From Smittium mucronatum (Eukaryota; Kickxellomycota; Harpellomycetes; Harpellales; Legeriomycetaceae), in assembly GCA_001953115.1 (NCBI GenBank), contig LSSL01004961.1, positions 1 to 12,974 of the forward strand: a DNA stretch of 12,974 bases, read 5' to 3'. Position numbers and translations under genes: made by a program. Within the stretch, counting starts at the first letter, position 1; each line of letters starts with the position of its first letter. The notes beneath the pieces were generated by a model, which was not told the origin of the DNA, made no database searches, and saw only the letters and a program-made list of their open reading frames with translations. Positions 1-9,282 of the stretch are shown here, piece after piece.

Positions 1-351
1 CGATCAATCTCACGTTTGGGTAGGAGCCTAATTTTATTAATCCTGTTAGAAGTAGGCTCTGACTAGGAGCTCAATAGGTTCAATGAACTGTTGTTCATTG
101 ACAAAGAGCTTAATTCATGACTGCACGTAACCTCAGTCATCCAGCCTACTTGAAGCAATGCCAGGGGGGGTCTTTCGGTTGGTAGATTGAACCCTTTTCC
201 CGTAGGTACGCAGCCGGTAGTCCGGCAGAGGAGCTTATTGTAGTTAGGATAATAGTCTTTTCTATACGTCTTTTTCTTTTTTTCAAATTTTTTTAGTATA
301 GTTTTTAATGACGTTATCTTACAATAAAATTCCGTGATTCAAAAAAAAAAA
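1..351 (+). mobile_element. SINE copy A, long form, probably 5'-incomplete
   Basis: This is a non-coding, GC-rich block (roughly 1-240) followed by an AT-rich body and an A-run at 341-351. Three parts match the two short SINE copies at 4146-4304 and 10348-10489 read on their - strand. The 14 bases at 149-162 (CTTGAAGCAATGCC) match the 5' end of copy B at 13 of 14. The block 199-233 (core GGTACGCAGCCGGTAG, then CAGAGGAG) matches the second half of their heads. The 3' end AATAAAATTCC before the A-run matches their tails. Copy A also carries 1-148 and an internal stretch at about 163-198 that the short copies lack. The shared 3' end and poly(A) indicate retroposition by a LINE-type machinery, which is an inference. 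GAGCTCAATAGG at 67-78 fits the pol III A-box consensus at 10 of 12 positions, but I see no convincing B box. The 5' boundary and left target duplication are not visible. Confidence 0.65.
80..101 (+). other. Perfect 9-bp stem-loop inside SINE copy A
   Basis: TCAATGAAC (80-88) and GTTCATTGA (93-101) are exact reverse complements around a four-base loop. A second 7-bp inverted repeat, GAGCCTA (24-30) with TAGGCTC (53-59), lies just upstream. Both fall in the part absent from the short SINE copies, so the long form probably has a structured RNA 5' domain. The structure itself is an inference. Confidence 0.55.
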
Positions 352-920
352 CTAGGGACTAACTTATTTTTTTCATTCTAATTTTTGTATTTGTTAAATA
401 GGTCGTAAAATAGGGGGGTTTTCAAAAACATAACAGTAAAAAAATTTTTCTTTTAAAATTTCTATAAAATTTAAATTTATCAACAAAGTTTTAGAGGCTA
501 AAATTTTATTCTAGGAAAATATTTCGGATACATATACTTCATATAAATATCTTAATATGTATTATTATCATTTTTTTTTATTATTTCTGGTTTTTTTCTA
601 AAAGTATCTTTTTCAAATTTTAAATATACTTAAAAAAGACTTCGTTTATATATTTAGCTAAATATTTTATAAAAAAAAATCATATTAAAAATTTTTCTTC
701 TTAATTTACGCATATTTTTTTCTTTAAAAAATTCTTTATGCTAATTCAACATTCAAAATTATAGCCTTCAATTTATACAATTTGGAGAAAATAAAACTTT
801 ACATCATAATTCCATCTCTAAAGAAAATCATACATCGGAGATTATTTATAGTGTTAAATTTATATATTTATTATTTTATTAAAGAGTTAAAAGTAAAGAT
901 TAGTGTTGTAATTTTTCTGA

Positions 921-934
921 TATATATATATATA
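921..934. repeat. (TA)7 microsatellite
   Basis: Seven uninterrupted TA units lie in the AT-rich desert. It is a simple repeat with no visible gene context. Confidence 0.85.
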
Positions 935-2364
935 ATTAATGGTATTTCGAATTTTAATCTAATTATATATAAAATATAAAATTAGGTTTTTGATTAAAAT
1001 AATATTTTTCACTAAATTTTAGCACTAAAAGCAAAATATTCAACAAATTGGGTTATTTTCACAACCAAAAAATAAGTGATAATCGGAAAAAAAGCTTATT
1101 TCAAATTATAAAATAATTAGAACCAGATTTATATGTTATTTAAATTAATATAAAACTTATATTAGTTTTTTAAAAAAGGTATTGGTTGGCGTAGAAAACC
1201 TCTAAATATTTTTCTAAAGAAATATTTGACTCGCTGCATATTTAAAATCTTGATAAGTTTGAGTTATAAATTGAGGATTTTATTTAAAATAAAAAAAGTG
1301 AAATACAATTTGAAAAATTATTGTGCCATGTATTTAACCGTATAATGAAGGGGTTGTTTAGATAAATTAAATTTAACATTAAAATTAATTTCTATCAAGA
1401 TATTAATGAGTTTTTTACGAATATCTCCAGAAAAAAAAGAAAAAAAAGCTCAATAAATTTAAAATAATTAATCGTGAATGATACTTAAAATTAAAAACCA
1501 AAATAAACCATAAGTATACTGGCAACAAAAGATTCTAATTTTTATTATATGACGATGAAATTATTGAAGATAACAGTCTTAATTATCACAGATTATTTCT
1601 ATTTTAAGCACTGAATGTCTAAATGAATTTCACTTACTGATCCAAAAAATTAAAAATATGATTTAAAATGTAATAGCTAGTAAAAAAAACAATTTAATTT
1701 TAATACGAACTTTTTCTAAAAGCAACTAATCATAAAATGTTAGATTTCAAAATTAGGCTAGATGTATCTAAGGTGAATTGGAAATATAAATCCAGCCATT
1801 TCACCATGATTTTTAATATTATCTTTTTTCTATCTTTCATATTAGCCTTATATTAAACATTATCCATAAAATTAAGATTGAAATTATATTTTAAAGATGG
1901 ATATTGAAAATTTTAATACTTGTTTAATTTAACTTAATTTTAGGACAATTAATTTATTTTTTGAAATTGCAATTACTAACAGAAAAATTATTTTATTTAT
2001 TTTCATACAGCAATATTTACTCACTATAAAGGTGATATGAGATTATTAGAGAGGAAAATATGCGTCATATCAAAATTAAAAATCTCTGATATATACATAA
2101 TCATAAAAATATCCACTATATCGTAAAAATGGTATTCTATAATCAATAAAATCCTAAATTTTAAACATTTTAGTTTAGGTTTATAAATTGTATTTATCGA
2201 TTGAAAAATGGAGTATTTAGTTGTTTTTTTTAATAAAAAGTGATTAATAATAATAGTTAATTCGTAACAAATAAAATTTTTGTAAACATTAATATATTTT
2301 AACAGTAGAAATTTATATGTTTTTAAAATTAATATAATTTTATATTAAACTTGTTATGTTTAAG

Positions 2365-2389
2365 AAATCATAAATCATAAATCATAAAT
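2365..2389. repeat. 7-bp tandem repeat, about 3.6 copies
   Basis: The unit AAATCAT occurs three times in perfect succession (2365-2371, 2372-2378, 2379-2385) and is followed by a partial AAAT. It is the clearest minisatellite-like array in the window and is probably replication slippage. Confidence 0.85.
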
Positions 2390-3164
2390 TGATTAAAAAA
2401 ATTTATTATTTGGAACAATCTAAAGTTAGCCCAATATAATAGGGGTTTTTTTTATATAAACTTGCTTTTAAATCAGTAATATTCAGTTGTAAATTTTTTA
2501 ATAATAAGTTTGGATGAAAAAACTAAAAAAAATGTGAGTTTTTAATTAAATAAAAAAATATTTTTTGGATTTTTAACTAATATAAATGAACGGTTTCATC
2601 TCAGAAATGGATATTTTTATATAATTGATATAGCATTAACTTTATATATTTTTTAAATTATATAAAATAAGACTAATTAATTTTCAAAATATTGGACAAT
2701 AATATTAATCGTAAAAAGATGTATTATATAATAATGAATCTATAATAGAATTTTTTTTGTTTATCACTTTGGAATATGGTGATATCAAATTGAATTTTAT
2801 TTAACTATTAATTAAATTTTTAGATTAATATTTTTGTTATCAAAAAATTACCAAAGATATACATATAAAAAATTAGGTAAATAAAAAAAAAAGCATCATT
2901 AGATACAAAATTAATTAATTAGATCAACTTTCAATGGAAAAAATTGTGTAAAAAAAATAAAAAGGGGTTTTTTTTATTGGAAGTAATTTATAAAAATCGA
3001 TGCTATAGGGTAAAAAATATATAAATAACCCTGAATATTACTAAAAAAAATTCACAACAATAGTTGAATATTATTGAAGAGTACTTTTGATATTATTGCC
3101 TAGAAAAAATTAAGAAATCACTTAAATCAAATTTTAAGTTTTGACTCTGTTTATTTGTTTTTTT

Positions 3165-3221
3165 TCTCACCTTTTTCTTGAAAGTTTCTCATTTCAAGAA
3201 AAGTTATTTTCAAGGTGGAGA
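3165..3221. repeat. Imperfect inverted repeat with 11-bp perfect core
   Basis: TTTTCTTGAAA (3173-3183) and TTTCAAGAAAA (3192-3202) are exact reverse complements with an 8-base loop. An outer arm adds CACCT (3168-3172) pairing with AGGTG (3213-3217), and TCT (3165-3167) pairing with AGA (3219-3221) past a one-base bulge at 3218. A ten-base internal bulge (3203-3212) separates the two arms. No flanking duplication is seen, so I do not call it a MITE. It could be a folded transcript or chance. Confidence 0.55.
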
Positions 3222-3533
3222 ATAAATCAGAAGAAAAAAAGGTAAAAAAAATATTACTATATATTTTTTTGAAAATTAATGATACTATTTCAATTTATTT
3301 ACCACAATAAGTTTTTGTTAAATCAAGACCAAGTTTTAATCAATGATATTTAATACACAGTGTATACCCAATTTATAGGAAAAAGAAAAGAATTATTAGA
3401 TTATGAAAAAATTCAAGTTATTTTCTCTATATATCCTTATTTTATATAATTTAGGAAAAAATAAAATTTTATCTAAACCTTTTATACTTATAGAAAAAAT
3501 ATTTTTATTTTAGTTTGATTCAAATAATTTTGA

Positions 3534-3730
3534 TTTAATAATCTTTGGGATTATCGTTTGAGTGATTTAGAATTTTGGCATAGTGAAGATATTTTTCATA
3601 AAGATTTAATAGTATTTTATATTATACTTAATAATACTTATTTTGTATTCTAAAGATCAAATACACCTCTGAGTTTCTTGAAGGTATATTAACCTGGCAT
3701 TTTGGATCTAAATTACCTATAAAATTCTAA
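3534..3730 (+). pseudogene. Possible old coding remnant, unassigned
   Basis: Two consecutive open stretches have protein-like composition rather than the K/N/I/F mix seen around them. The frame 3534-3650 reads NLWDYRLSDLEFWHSEDI and continues to a TAA at 3651. The frame beginning near 3656 reads EFLEGILTWHFGSKLP and ends near 3729. W, D, E, H and G are frequent, and the base composition is slightly less AT-rich than to the left. A single frameshift would join the two stretches. I recognise no family. Chance is a real alternative because the stretch is short. Confidence 0.22.
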
Positions 3731-4128
3731 AATTTTCTAATTTTAATCATGTTTTTAAACTTCTATTTGTCTTTAAATATATTATAAAATATGTATAAAA
3801 AGGTATTCAATATTTTTTTTTATTTTATCAGCGTTATGAAGCGTTTATTTCTATTTTTTATCTTTTTCTTGTTATTTTTTTTATATCAATGTCAAATTTA
3901 TAAATTTAGAGTCTCGATTGATCATCAAAAAATGACATATATAGCATCATTTTTTATGTTTTACAAATCCAAAAAAACCTCAGAAAGATACAGTAAATTT
4001 TAGAAGATTTGGTCTACATTTAGTACAAAAATACCCTAATAAAATTAGTTATGCTCACTAAAGCTGAGATAATCTTCACGAAGGCGTTTATTTTTTATTG
4101 ATTGGGTTCTGTAATTACTTAGCATCGA

Positions 4129-4145
4129 ATCTGAGAGTGTATAAT
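4129..4145. repeat. Left target-site duplication of SINE copy B
   Basis: ATCTGAGAGTGTATAAT is repeated exactly at 4305-4321, on the other side of the SINE. A perfect 17-bp duplication flanking a poly(A)-tailed element is the hallmark of target-primed retroposition and fixes both ends of the insert. Confidence 0.95.
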
Positions 4146-4304
4146 TTATTTTTTTTTTTTTTTAATAGGGAATTTTATTTATATATTTAAATACTAGAGA
4201 AAAACTAAAATAAAAATACAATAAAAGGAAAAAAATAATCAAATTTCATCCCACTCCCATCTGTCGTTCTAGCGGCTCCGTACCCACTGGGCATTGGTTC
4301 AAGG
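4146..4304 (-). mobile_element. SINE copy B, short form, young insertion
   Basis: This is a 159-bp non-coding retroposon whose ends are set by a perfect 17-bp target-site duplication. Read on the - strand, it starts CCTTGAACCAATGCCC, has a GC-rich head of about 60 bases (GGTACGGAGCCGCTAG, then GGGAGTGGGATG), an AT-rich body, the 3' signature AATAAAATTCCCTATT, and ends in an A-run (the T-run at 4149-4163 on the + strand). Copy C at 10348-10489 has the same start, the same layout and the same end, so this is a family and not a random truncated copy. ATGCCCAGTGGG near the 5' end fits the pol III A-box consensus at 10 of 12 positions. No good B box follows it, so the head may come from a tRNA, from another small RNA or from neither. 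The perfect duplication indicates a recent insertion. Confidence 0.9.
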
Positions 4305-4321
4305 ATCTGAGAGTGTATAAT
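4305..4321. repeat. Right target-site duplication of SINE copy B
   Basis: This is an exact copy of 4129-4145. It adjoins the 5' end of the SINE, which lies on the - strand. The pre-insertion site can be read by joining 4145 directly to 4322. Confidence 0.95.
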
Positions 4322-7300
4322 CAGGCTTAATTTCATCAGTTGAAATATTAAAAAAATATCTATCGCTTCATTATTGATAATCTTTTTTTTACCATAATTT
4401 GGAATATCAAGATCTGAGTTTTTTCTGAGCTTAAATCATATTTCATATGTTTAATTAAGTCTAAAAACCCAGTTTTTTTTTCCGTTTTAGTTGTGAGTTT
4501 TTATGGTTATATTGAATTGCTTAAGAGAAATTTTAGTACTTTAAAAGAATAAATATCACCCCTTAAAGCATATATCGTTACTTTGCTTATGATTTTTCAT
4601 TAGGGTGATCATAAAGATTATCAGAACTGATATATATTAAATTTTAGATAAATTTAATTTATGAGTATAAAAAATTCCATTCTGCTGTCAGAAAGATGGA
4701 AAATTTTGTTTTTTCAGGTAAAATTTCTTCTTTTAATTCTGAATTTAACGATTTAAGCCTCTTCTCTATATTTTTACGAAATCTAACTCATCGATGCGCT
4801 ATTAAGCAAAATATTTGCAGTATTTTTTCCGCTTGTTATTTATTGTAACAAATCAGTGATTGAATAATATTGAAAGAATAAGCTTCATTCAGATTCAATT
4901 TCTTTACGGAGACTGTATAATACCCAAAAATACCTTCAAATAACCTATTTAATAGAATATAGATATCTTTAAGTACGAGAATTCAGTTTGCATCACTTAC
5001 CTAAAAAAGTGTTACAGAATAACCGATTCAGTAGCTCGATAATTAGCATCAAAGAATTGTTTTTTGAAATTTTTACTAGATTTAAAAGATATTTCGAATT
5101 AATAAAGATCTTTATACCACTGAATTTTTTTATAAGAAAAAATGGAAAAATGAAGAGCGAAAATATTTATAGTTAAAAGAGACGAACCCATTTTTTAAAA
5201 ACTAATTGCTTCGAATGATATCTGTTTAATCTATCTTTATCTGCGTCTCTATTGAGATATTTATAAACTTTGTTGTGATTACTGGGGAGTTTTTTTAGAA
5301 CCCCCAAAGTTTCAAAGTACAGTATATCTTTTAATTTGAAATTTTAATGCATTTAGATGCCAAATTATGTTTGATTTCTCACGGTCTATTTATACACTCA
5401 ATGTTTGATTTATTTATTAACCGTTTTAAAATTTCATCTAATGTTAATATCTTAAAATTTCATACTTTATTTGTGAATTATCATAAAAATATACTATTTT
5501 AAATCAGTAAATAGAATTTATTTTTATTTTTTTAAGATTTTGTTTAACCTTCTTCTATTCTAATTCTTCATTTTCAGTAACTAAGGCACTGGGGAAAATG
5601 TCCTAATAAATTTCCGTCTATATTAAAAAAATAAAAAAACAGAAATTTATATTTAGAAAGATCTTGTGTAAAAGAAAAGTATCGGAAAAATTTATCTAAA
5701 AAAAATGAAATAATATAATCTAATATGATGATAATAACTAGATTATTAAAAAATGAAAGCAAAAATTATTTTTGAACTATTTATCCTTTATTCAATATTG
5801 CCAAATTTAATAGATTATTCCCAATAAATAAAATCAAAACTTTTTGTAATTTTCTAAAAAAAAATTTCTTGAAAAAATGCCCCAATTGCTCAATTTTTTA
5901 TCTAATGATAAGTTTTTTATCATTATGCATGATATTTTTTCCGATTTTTTACTAGATTTGAATGTATTAAAATTTATAATTGCTAGATAAAAATTGAATG
6001 ATTAAATGAAAAGCTGAAAGTAATCTTTTAGATAAAATTTAATAATACACGATATTAATTCTTTTTATTTTTTTAAACAAAAACATGTCTTAATTTGATA
6101 TAAATATAAAATCAACATCTTATTCACTATCAAAAAATACAAATTTATCTATTAATGTAATTTTTTCATCTCTAATAAACTCAAAGTCGTTATTTTTAGA
6201 TAATATATATTATAATTCTAATTGATTCTATTCAAAATAATGTTCTAGATATTTAATTTGGAGATTACTTTTAGAAAATTCCCATTAATTTTAATATAAA
6301 TATTCAAAAAAATGTACTGCAATATATTATTGTTAAATTTTTTCATTTCGGATTGTATTTTTTTAATATTTTACAACAGTTAATTATCCAAAAAAAATAT
6401 ATAAATATAAAAATGACGCATAATTGTTCGAAAATCATTAAATTTGTGTAATTAAAAAATATATTTTGCTTTTTCGATCAATTATATATATAAAGATAGA
6501 ATCATATCATTGAGTTCTAAATGCTTTGAAATTGTTTTAATTCTGAATATTAAAAAGTTATAAAAAAAACAATAAATTTCGTTCCATATATGAATGCGTT
6601 TAATTTTAATCAAAAAAAATTCTGTTAGTATTTTGACGTTTCAAAATATTACCAGAGATTTTAAAAAAAATTTTTCGTTTAATATATTATTTTGGGTTGA
6701 AATTCAAGGTTTTTTCCCCAATAAAAATTTAATTAGGATATAAAAAGATGTTTTATTAACTTTTTTTTATAGGAAAAAATATTGGAACCCTATACAAAAA
6801 TCAATATATACTGAATATAAAAAATCTTGAAAAATAAAATACCGGGAAATTTAAATGGTTTTAAAACTTAATTTTGTTTCAGAAAAAAATTAAAAAAAAT
6901 GGATTTAATCTGCAATTAAAACCCTTTAGTTCAACATAAGAAAAAAAAAATTCATAGGGATATCAATTAATGGAATTAGGTCGAAATAAAAAATAAAAAC
7001 TAGGTGTATTTGTAATTTATAAGTTTTATAAAATCCAGAAATAAAAAATATCATTTTTAAATGAAGTATGTTTAAAATAAAAAAGTTTAGATCGCTAAAA
7101 TAAACAAATTTAACAAAAAATTAAATTATTTAAAGCTTAAAAGTGGTTTCTGAAATTCCTCTGTTATTAAAAAAACGTTGATAAAAAAAAATTATGCAAA
7201 AAATTTACTTTCATTTATTAATTTATAGTATTAAATAAAAAAAATCCTTATAAATTCAAAAAATTAAAAAAATAAGTACTTTATAATTTAATTTTAACAA

Positions 7301-8585
7301 CTTTTTAAAATGGCTATAGGTTTTTTTCTTCGCTTTTTATATAATAGTAATCCAAGATGTGTTTTATTAACACCGTTAAAAAATAAATTCTCTTAAAAAA
7401 TTGATCGAAAGTATTTAAAAATATGAAAAATATTTATTATGCCTAATATTTACAAAGGAAAAATTATAAATCAGGTTTCATAATTTAATTGTAATATAAA
7501 ACATATTTGTTTCTACTTTCAATTTGTTAGAATATTTTTGAAATTTTTTAAATAAATAAGCCCTTTTATCAAAAATCAATCACTAAACTATTAAAAAAAT
7601 ATACAGTTTCATATTATATTTATCGCTTCAAATTAATAAACTCCTGATTATCAGAAAAACTACAGTTTTTTAGATTTTCAAAAAAAAAAAAATCAAAAAA
7701 CTGCTTTTTTATTGAGTTTATATAAAATGAGAGCTTCAATGAAAAATCTGCTAATGATATCGCAATAAATATTAATGTTAGATATATTTTTTTGAAGGAA
7801 ATTATTAATATTAAAATTTAGATTTTTAGATCCAGTTTTTTTAAATAGATTATTTAATCAAATTTTTAGAAAGAAAAAATTTTCAAAATTTTAAAATAAA
7901 CAATATCTTTCTTTTGATTTTCACATATCTGCAAAAAAAAAAAATCTCTTTGTAATTCTGGTACAATAAAAGTTTTTATATCTCTACAAAAAAAAGAATT
8001 ATTTTGGATTTTTTTGAAGAAATATAAGATAATTTTGGATTATTTGAAAAATCCTTTAAAATTTTTTTTAAATTAAAAAATACCAATAATTTAAAGCACA
8101 TCTATTCTATAACAAGTTTTTTTATCAATAATTTTTTTTTTTCATATATAATTTTTCTTAAAAAAAATTAGGGAATTTGTAAATTTAGCTGTAATATATG
8201 GCTTTAAAAATAAGTTAAATAGAAAGTTGGATTTTCGTTATCAAGCGTAAAATATTTTAATTTATTATTTAAATCAATATATAAATTGAAATAAAATCAA
8301 AATGCACAACATTTTCTAATTAATATGCTGTTTTTCACTTGTTAATCTTCATTATACTGGATATTAATTAATTAATGTTTATTAAATAAGATAAAAAAAA
8401 TACAAATTAAAAAATTCTCACTCTAAAATCAGATCAAATCATTTATTTTTTTAAATAGATAATATGTTTTTATTATCAAACTAATTGCAGATTTTTTTAG
8501 TATAGATTTAGCACAGAAGTGCATTTTTCTGATATATTATAACTTTTTTTAACAAAGGTACACTACCAACAATTTAAAAATTTAG
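4322..8585. other. AT-rich desert without recognisable genes
   Basis: The left part (about 4322-5420) is a little less AT-rich than the rest and has scattered protein-like patches, but I could not follow any frame or recognise a family. The frames 4988-5176 (+) and 5574-5762 (-) are short, start at non-ATG or isolated codons and have no motif. From about 5500 on, A/T homopolymers and stops dominate. A 9-bp hairpin near 5903 is listed separately. I see no RNA gene. Confidence 0.6.
5903..5925. other. Perfect 9-bp stem-loop
   Basis: TAATGATAA (5903-5911) and TTATCATTA (5917-5925) are exact reverse complements with a five-base loop. A T-run follows about ten bases later. There is no adjacent gene, so a terminator role is not supported. 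In DNA this AT-rich it may be chance. Confidence 0.4.
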
Positions 8586-8858
8586 CATAGAATTTACTCT
8601 TCAATTTCTGATGAAATTAGTTTGAACAGTCTAGCTGAGCTAATAAATGACACAAAGATTGAGATCCAAGAACTAATAAAGTCGAAAGAGCTTTCGAGGG
8701 ATACAAAAATGAAATGGTTGTGAAAATTATATATAAATAAAAATAAAAATAGAATTCAAAGTACCTTAAAATCTTATAGCTATAATTCTGTGCATAAGAT
8801 GCTTTTTAAAAATCAATCGGGTGCAAAAAATAGACTAAATAGGACATCCAAGGTTACC
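8586..8858 (+). pseudogene. Gag-like (ORF1) fragment, N-terminal side
   Basis: One reading frame runs for 91 codons with a single internal TGA at 8721-8723 and ends at a TAG at 8859-8861. The first half has an amphipathic, E/L/I/K-rich stretch (SLAELINDTKIEIQELIKSK) typical of a coiled coil. The second half is basic, with N, K, R and S and a segment reading NSVHKMLFKNQSGAKNR. Position just upstream of the reverse transcriptase and composition suggest the start of the structural ORF1 of the DIRS-like element. No named domain is visible. The internal TGA may be a decayed CGA or TGG codon. The reading moves to another frame after about 8860. Confidence 0.4.
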
Positions 8859-8880
8859 TAGAAAGTATTAAAATTAAAAA

Positions 8881-9282
8881 CTTTCCATTGTAACTCAATT
8901 ACAAAATCATGATTTCAACGAGTAAATAATATACTTTTCTATATGGCACACATATTTATTTGACCCAAGTAATAATACCATTGAATAATTTTGCTTATTG
9001 GAAGTACAGGAACGGCTCAGAGAGTGCTAAGAAAGATGATTGTATATCCATAGCAAACAAGATGAGACTAATTATATCCAAAATCTCGAGAAATTTTTCT
9101 ACGAATCGGATTGTGAATGTTTATCAGACTATGACAATTCCGGGAAAATCGCAACAACGAATATAAATAGATGGAAAACGACAGTTTTTTAAAGAGAAAT
9201 TGGGCGATATAGAATCTAAAATAAAGTCACATGAATGAAAAAAACTCCTGAAAATTTTAAGGGGAACCATAAACACGGTTGA
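8881..9282 (+). pseudogene. Gag-like (ORF1) fragment, C-terminal side
   Basis: In the frame starting at 8881 the reading is protein-like, with stops at 8923, 8986, 9028, 9037, 9190, 9217, 9232 and 9280. The best stretch (9040-9189, 50 codons) reads DETNYIQNLEKFFYESDCEC and then an acidic-to-polar tail containing NINRWKTTVF. The same frame continues into the reverse transcriptase, which argues that both belong to one element. I see no complete zinc knuckle. This frame, and not the overlapping open frames 8960-9166 (+) or 9124-9372 (-), carries the protein-like signal. Confidence 0.4.

Larger units (their letters stand above)
352..3533. other. AT-rich desert without recognisable genes
   Basis: This stretch is dominated by A- and T-runs, and stop codons are frequent in all six frames. 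The longest open frame on the + strand (782-979, with a TTG start) is mostly K, I, L and Y and has no motif, as expected by chance in such DNA. Supported contents are a (TA)n run, a 7-bp tandem repeat and a hairpin, listed separately. I see no SINE fragment, tRNA or coding remnant. Confidence 0.7.

Noticed and set aside
351..364. Possible right target duplication of SINE copy A (ACTAGGGACTAACT) matching 62-75
   Set aside because: Only 10 of 14 bases match, and the left partner would fall inside sequence that looks like part of the element.
782..979. 65-codon open frame on the + strand
   Set aside because: It starts at TTG and is composed almost only of K, I, L, Y and F codons, with no motif. 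It is expected by chance in DNA this AT-rich.
2441..2966. GGGGTTTTTTTT-like runs near 2442 and 2964, resembling ciliate telomere units
   Set aside because: They are isolated single occurrences and not tandem arrays, so there is no telomere.
3694..3701. CTGGCATT, shared with the reverse complement of SINE copy A
   Set aside because: It is an eight-base match without the rest of the head, a tail or a duplication.
3791..4003. 70-codon frame with an F/L-rich, membrane-like segment
   Set aside because: The hydrophobic run comes from T-rich DNA (TTT and TTA codons). There is no signal, family or context, and it is probably a chance frame.
5178..5250. AGAGACG and CGTCTCT as terminal inverted repeats of a small element
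   Set aside because: Seven-base arms with no flanking duplication are too weak to call.
8167..8180. TTAGGGAATTTGTA, like the SINE 3' signature on the - strand
   Set aside because: There is no adjacent T-run in the right place and no GC-rich head nearby, so it is a chance resemblance.
8960..9166. 68-codon frame on the + strand
   Set aside because: It overlaps the Gag-like reading in another frame. The other frame continues coherently into the reverse transcriptase, so this one is taken as a shadow.
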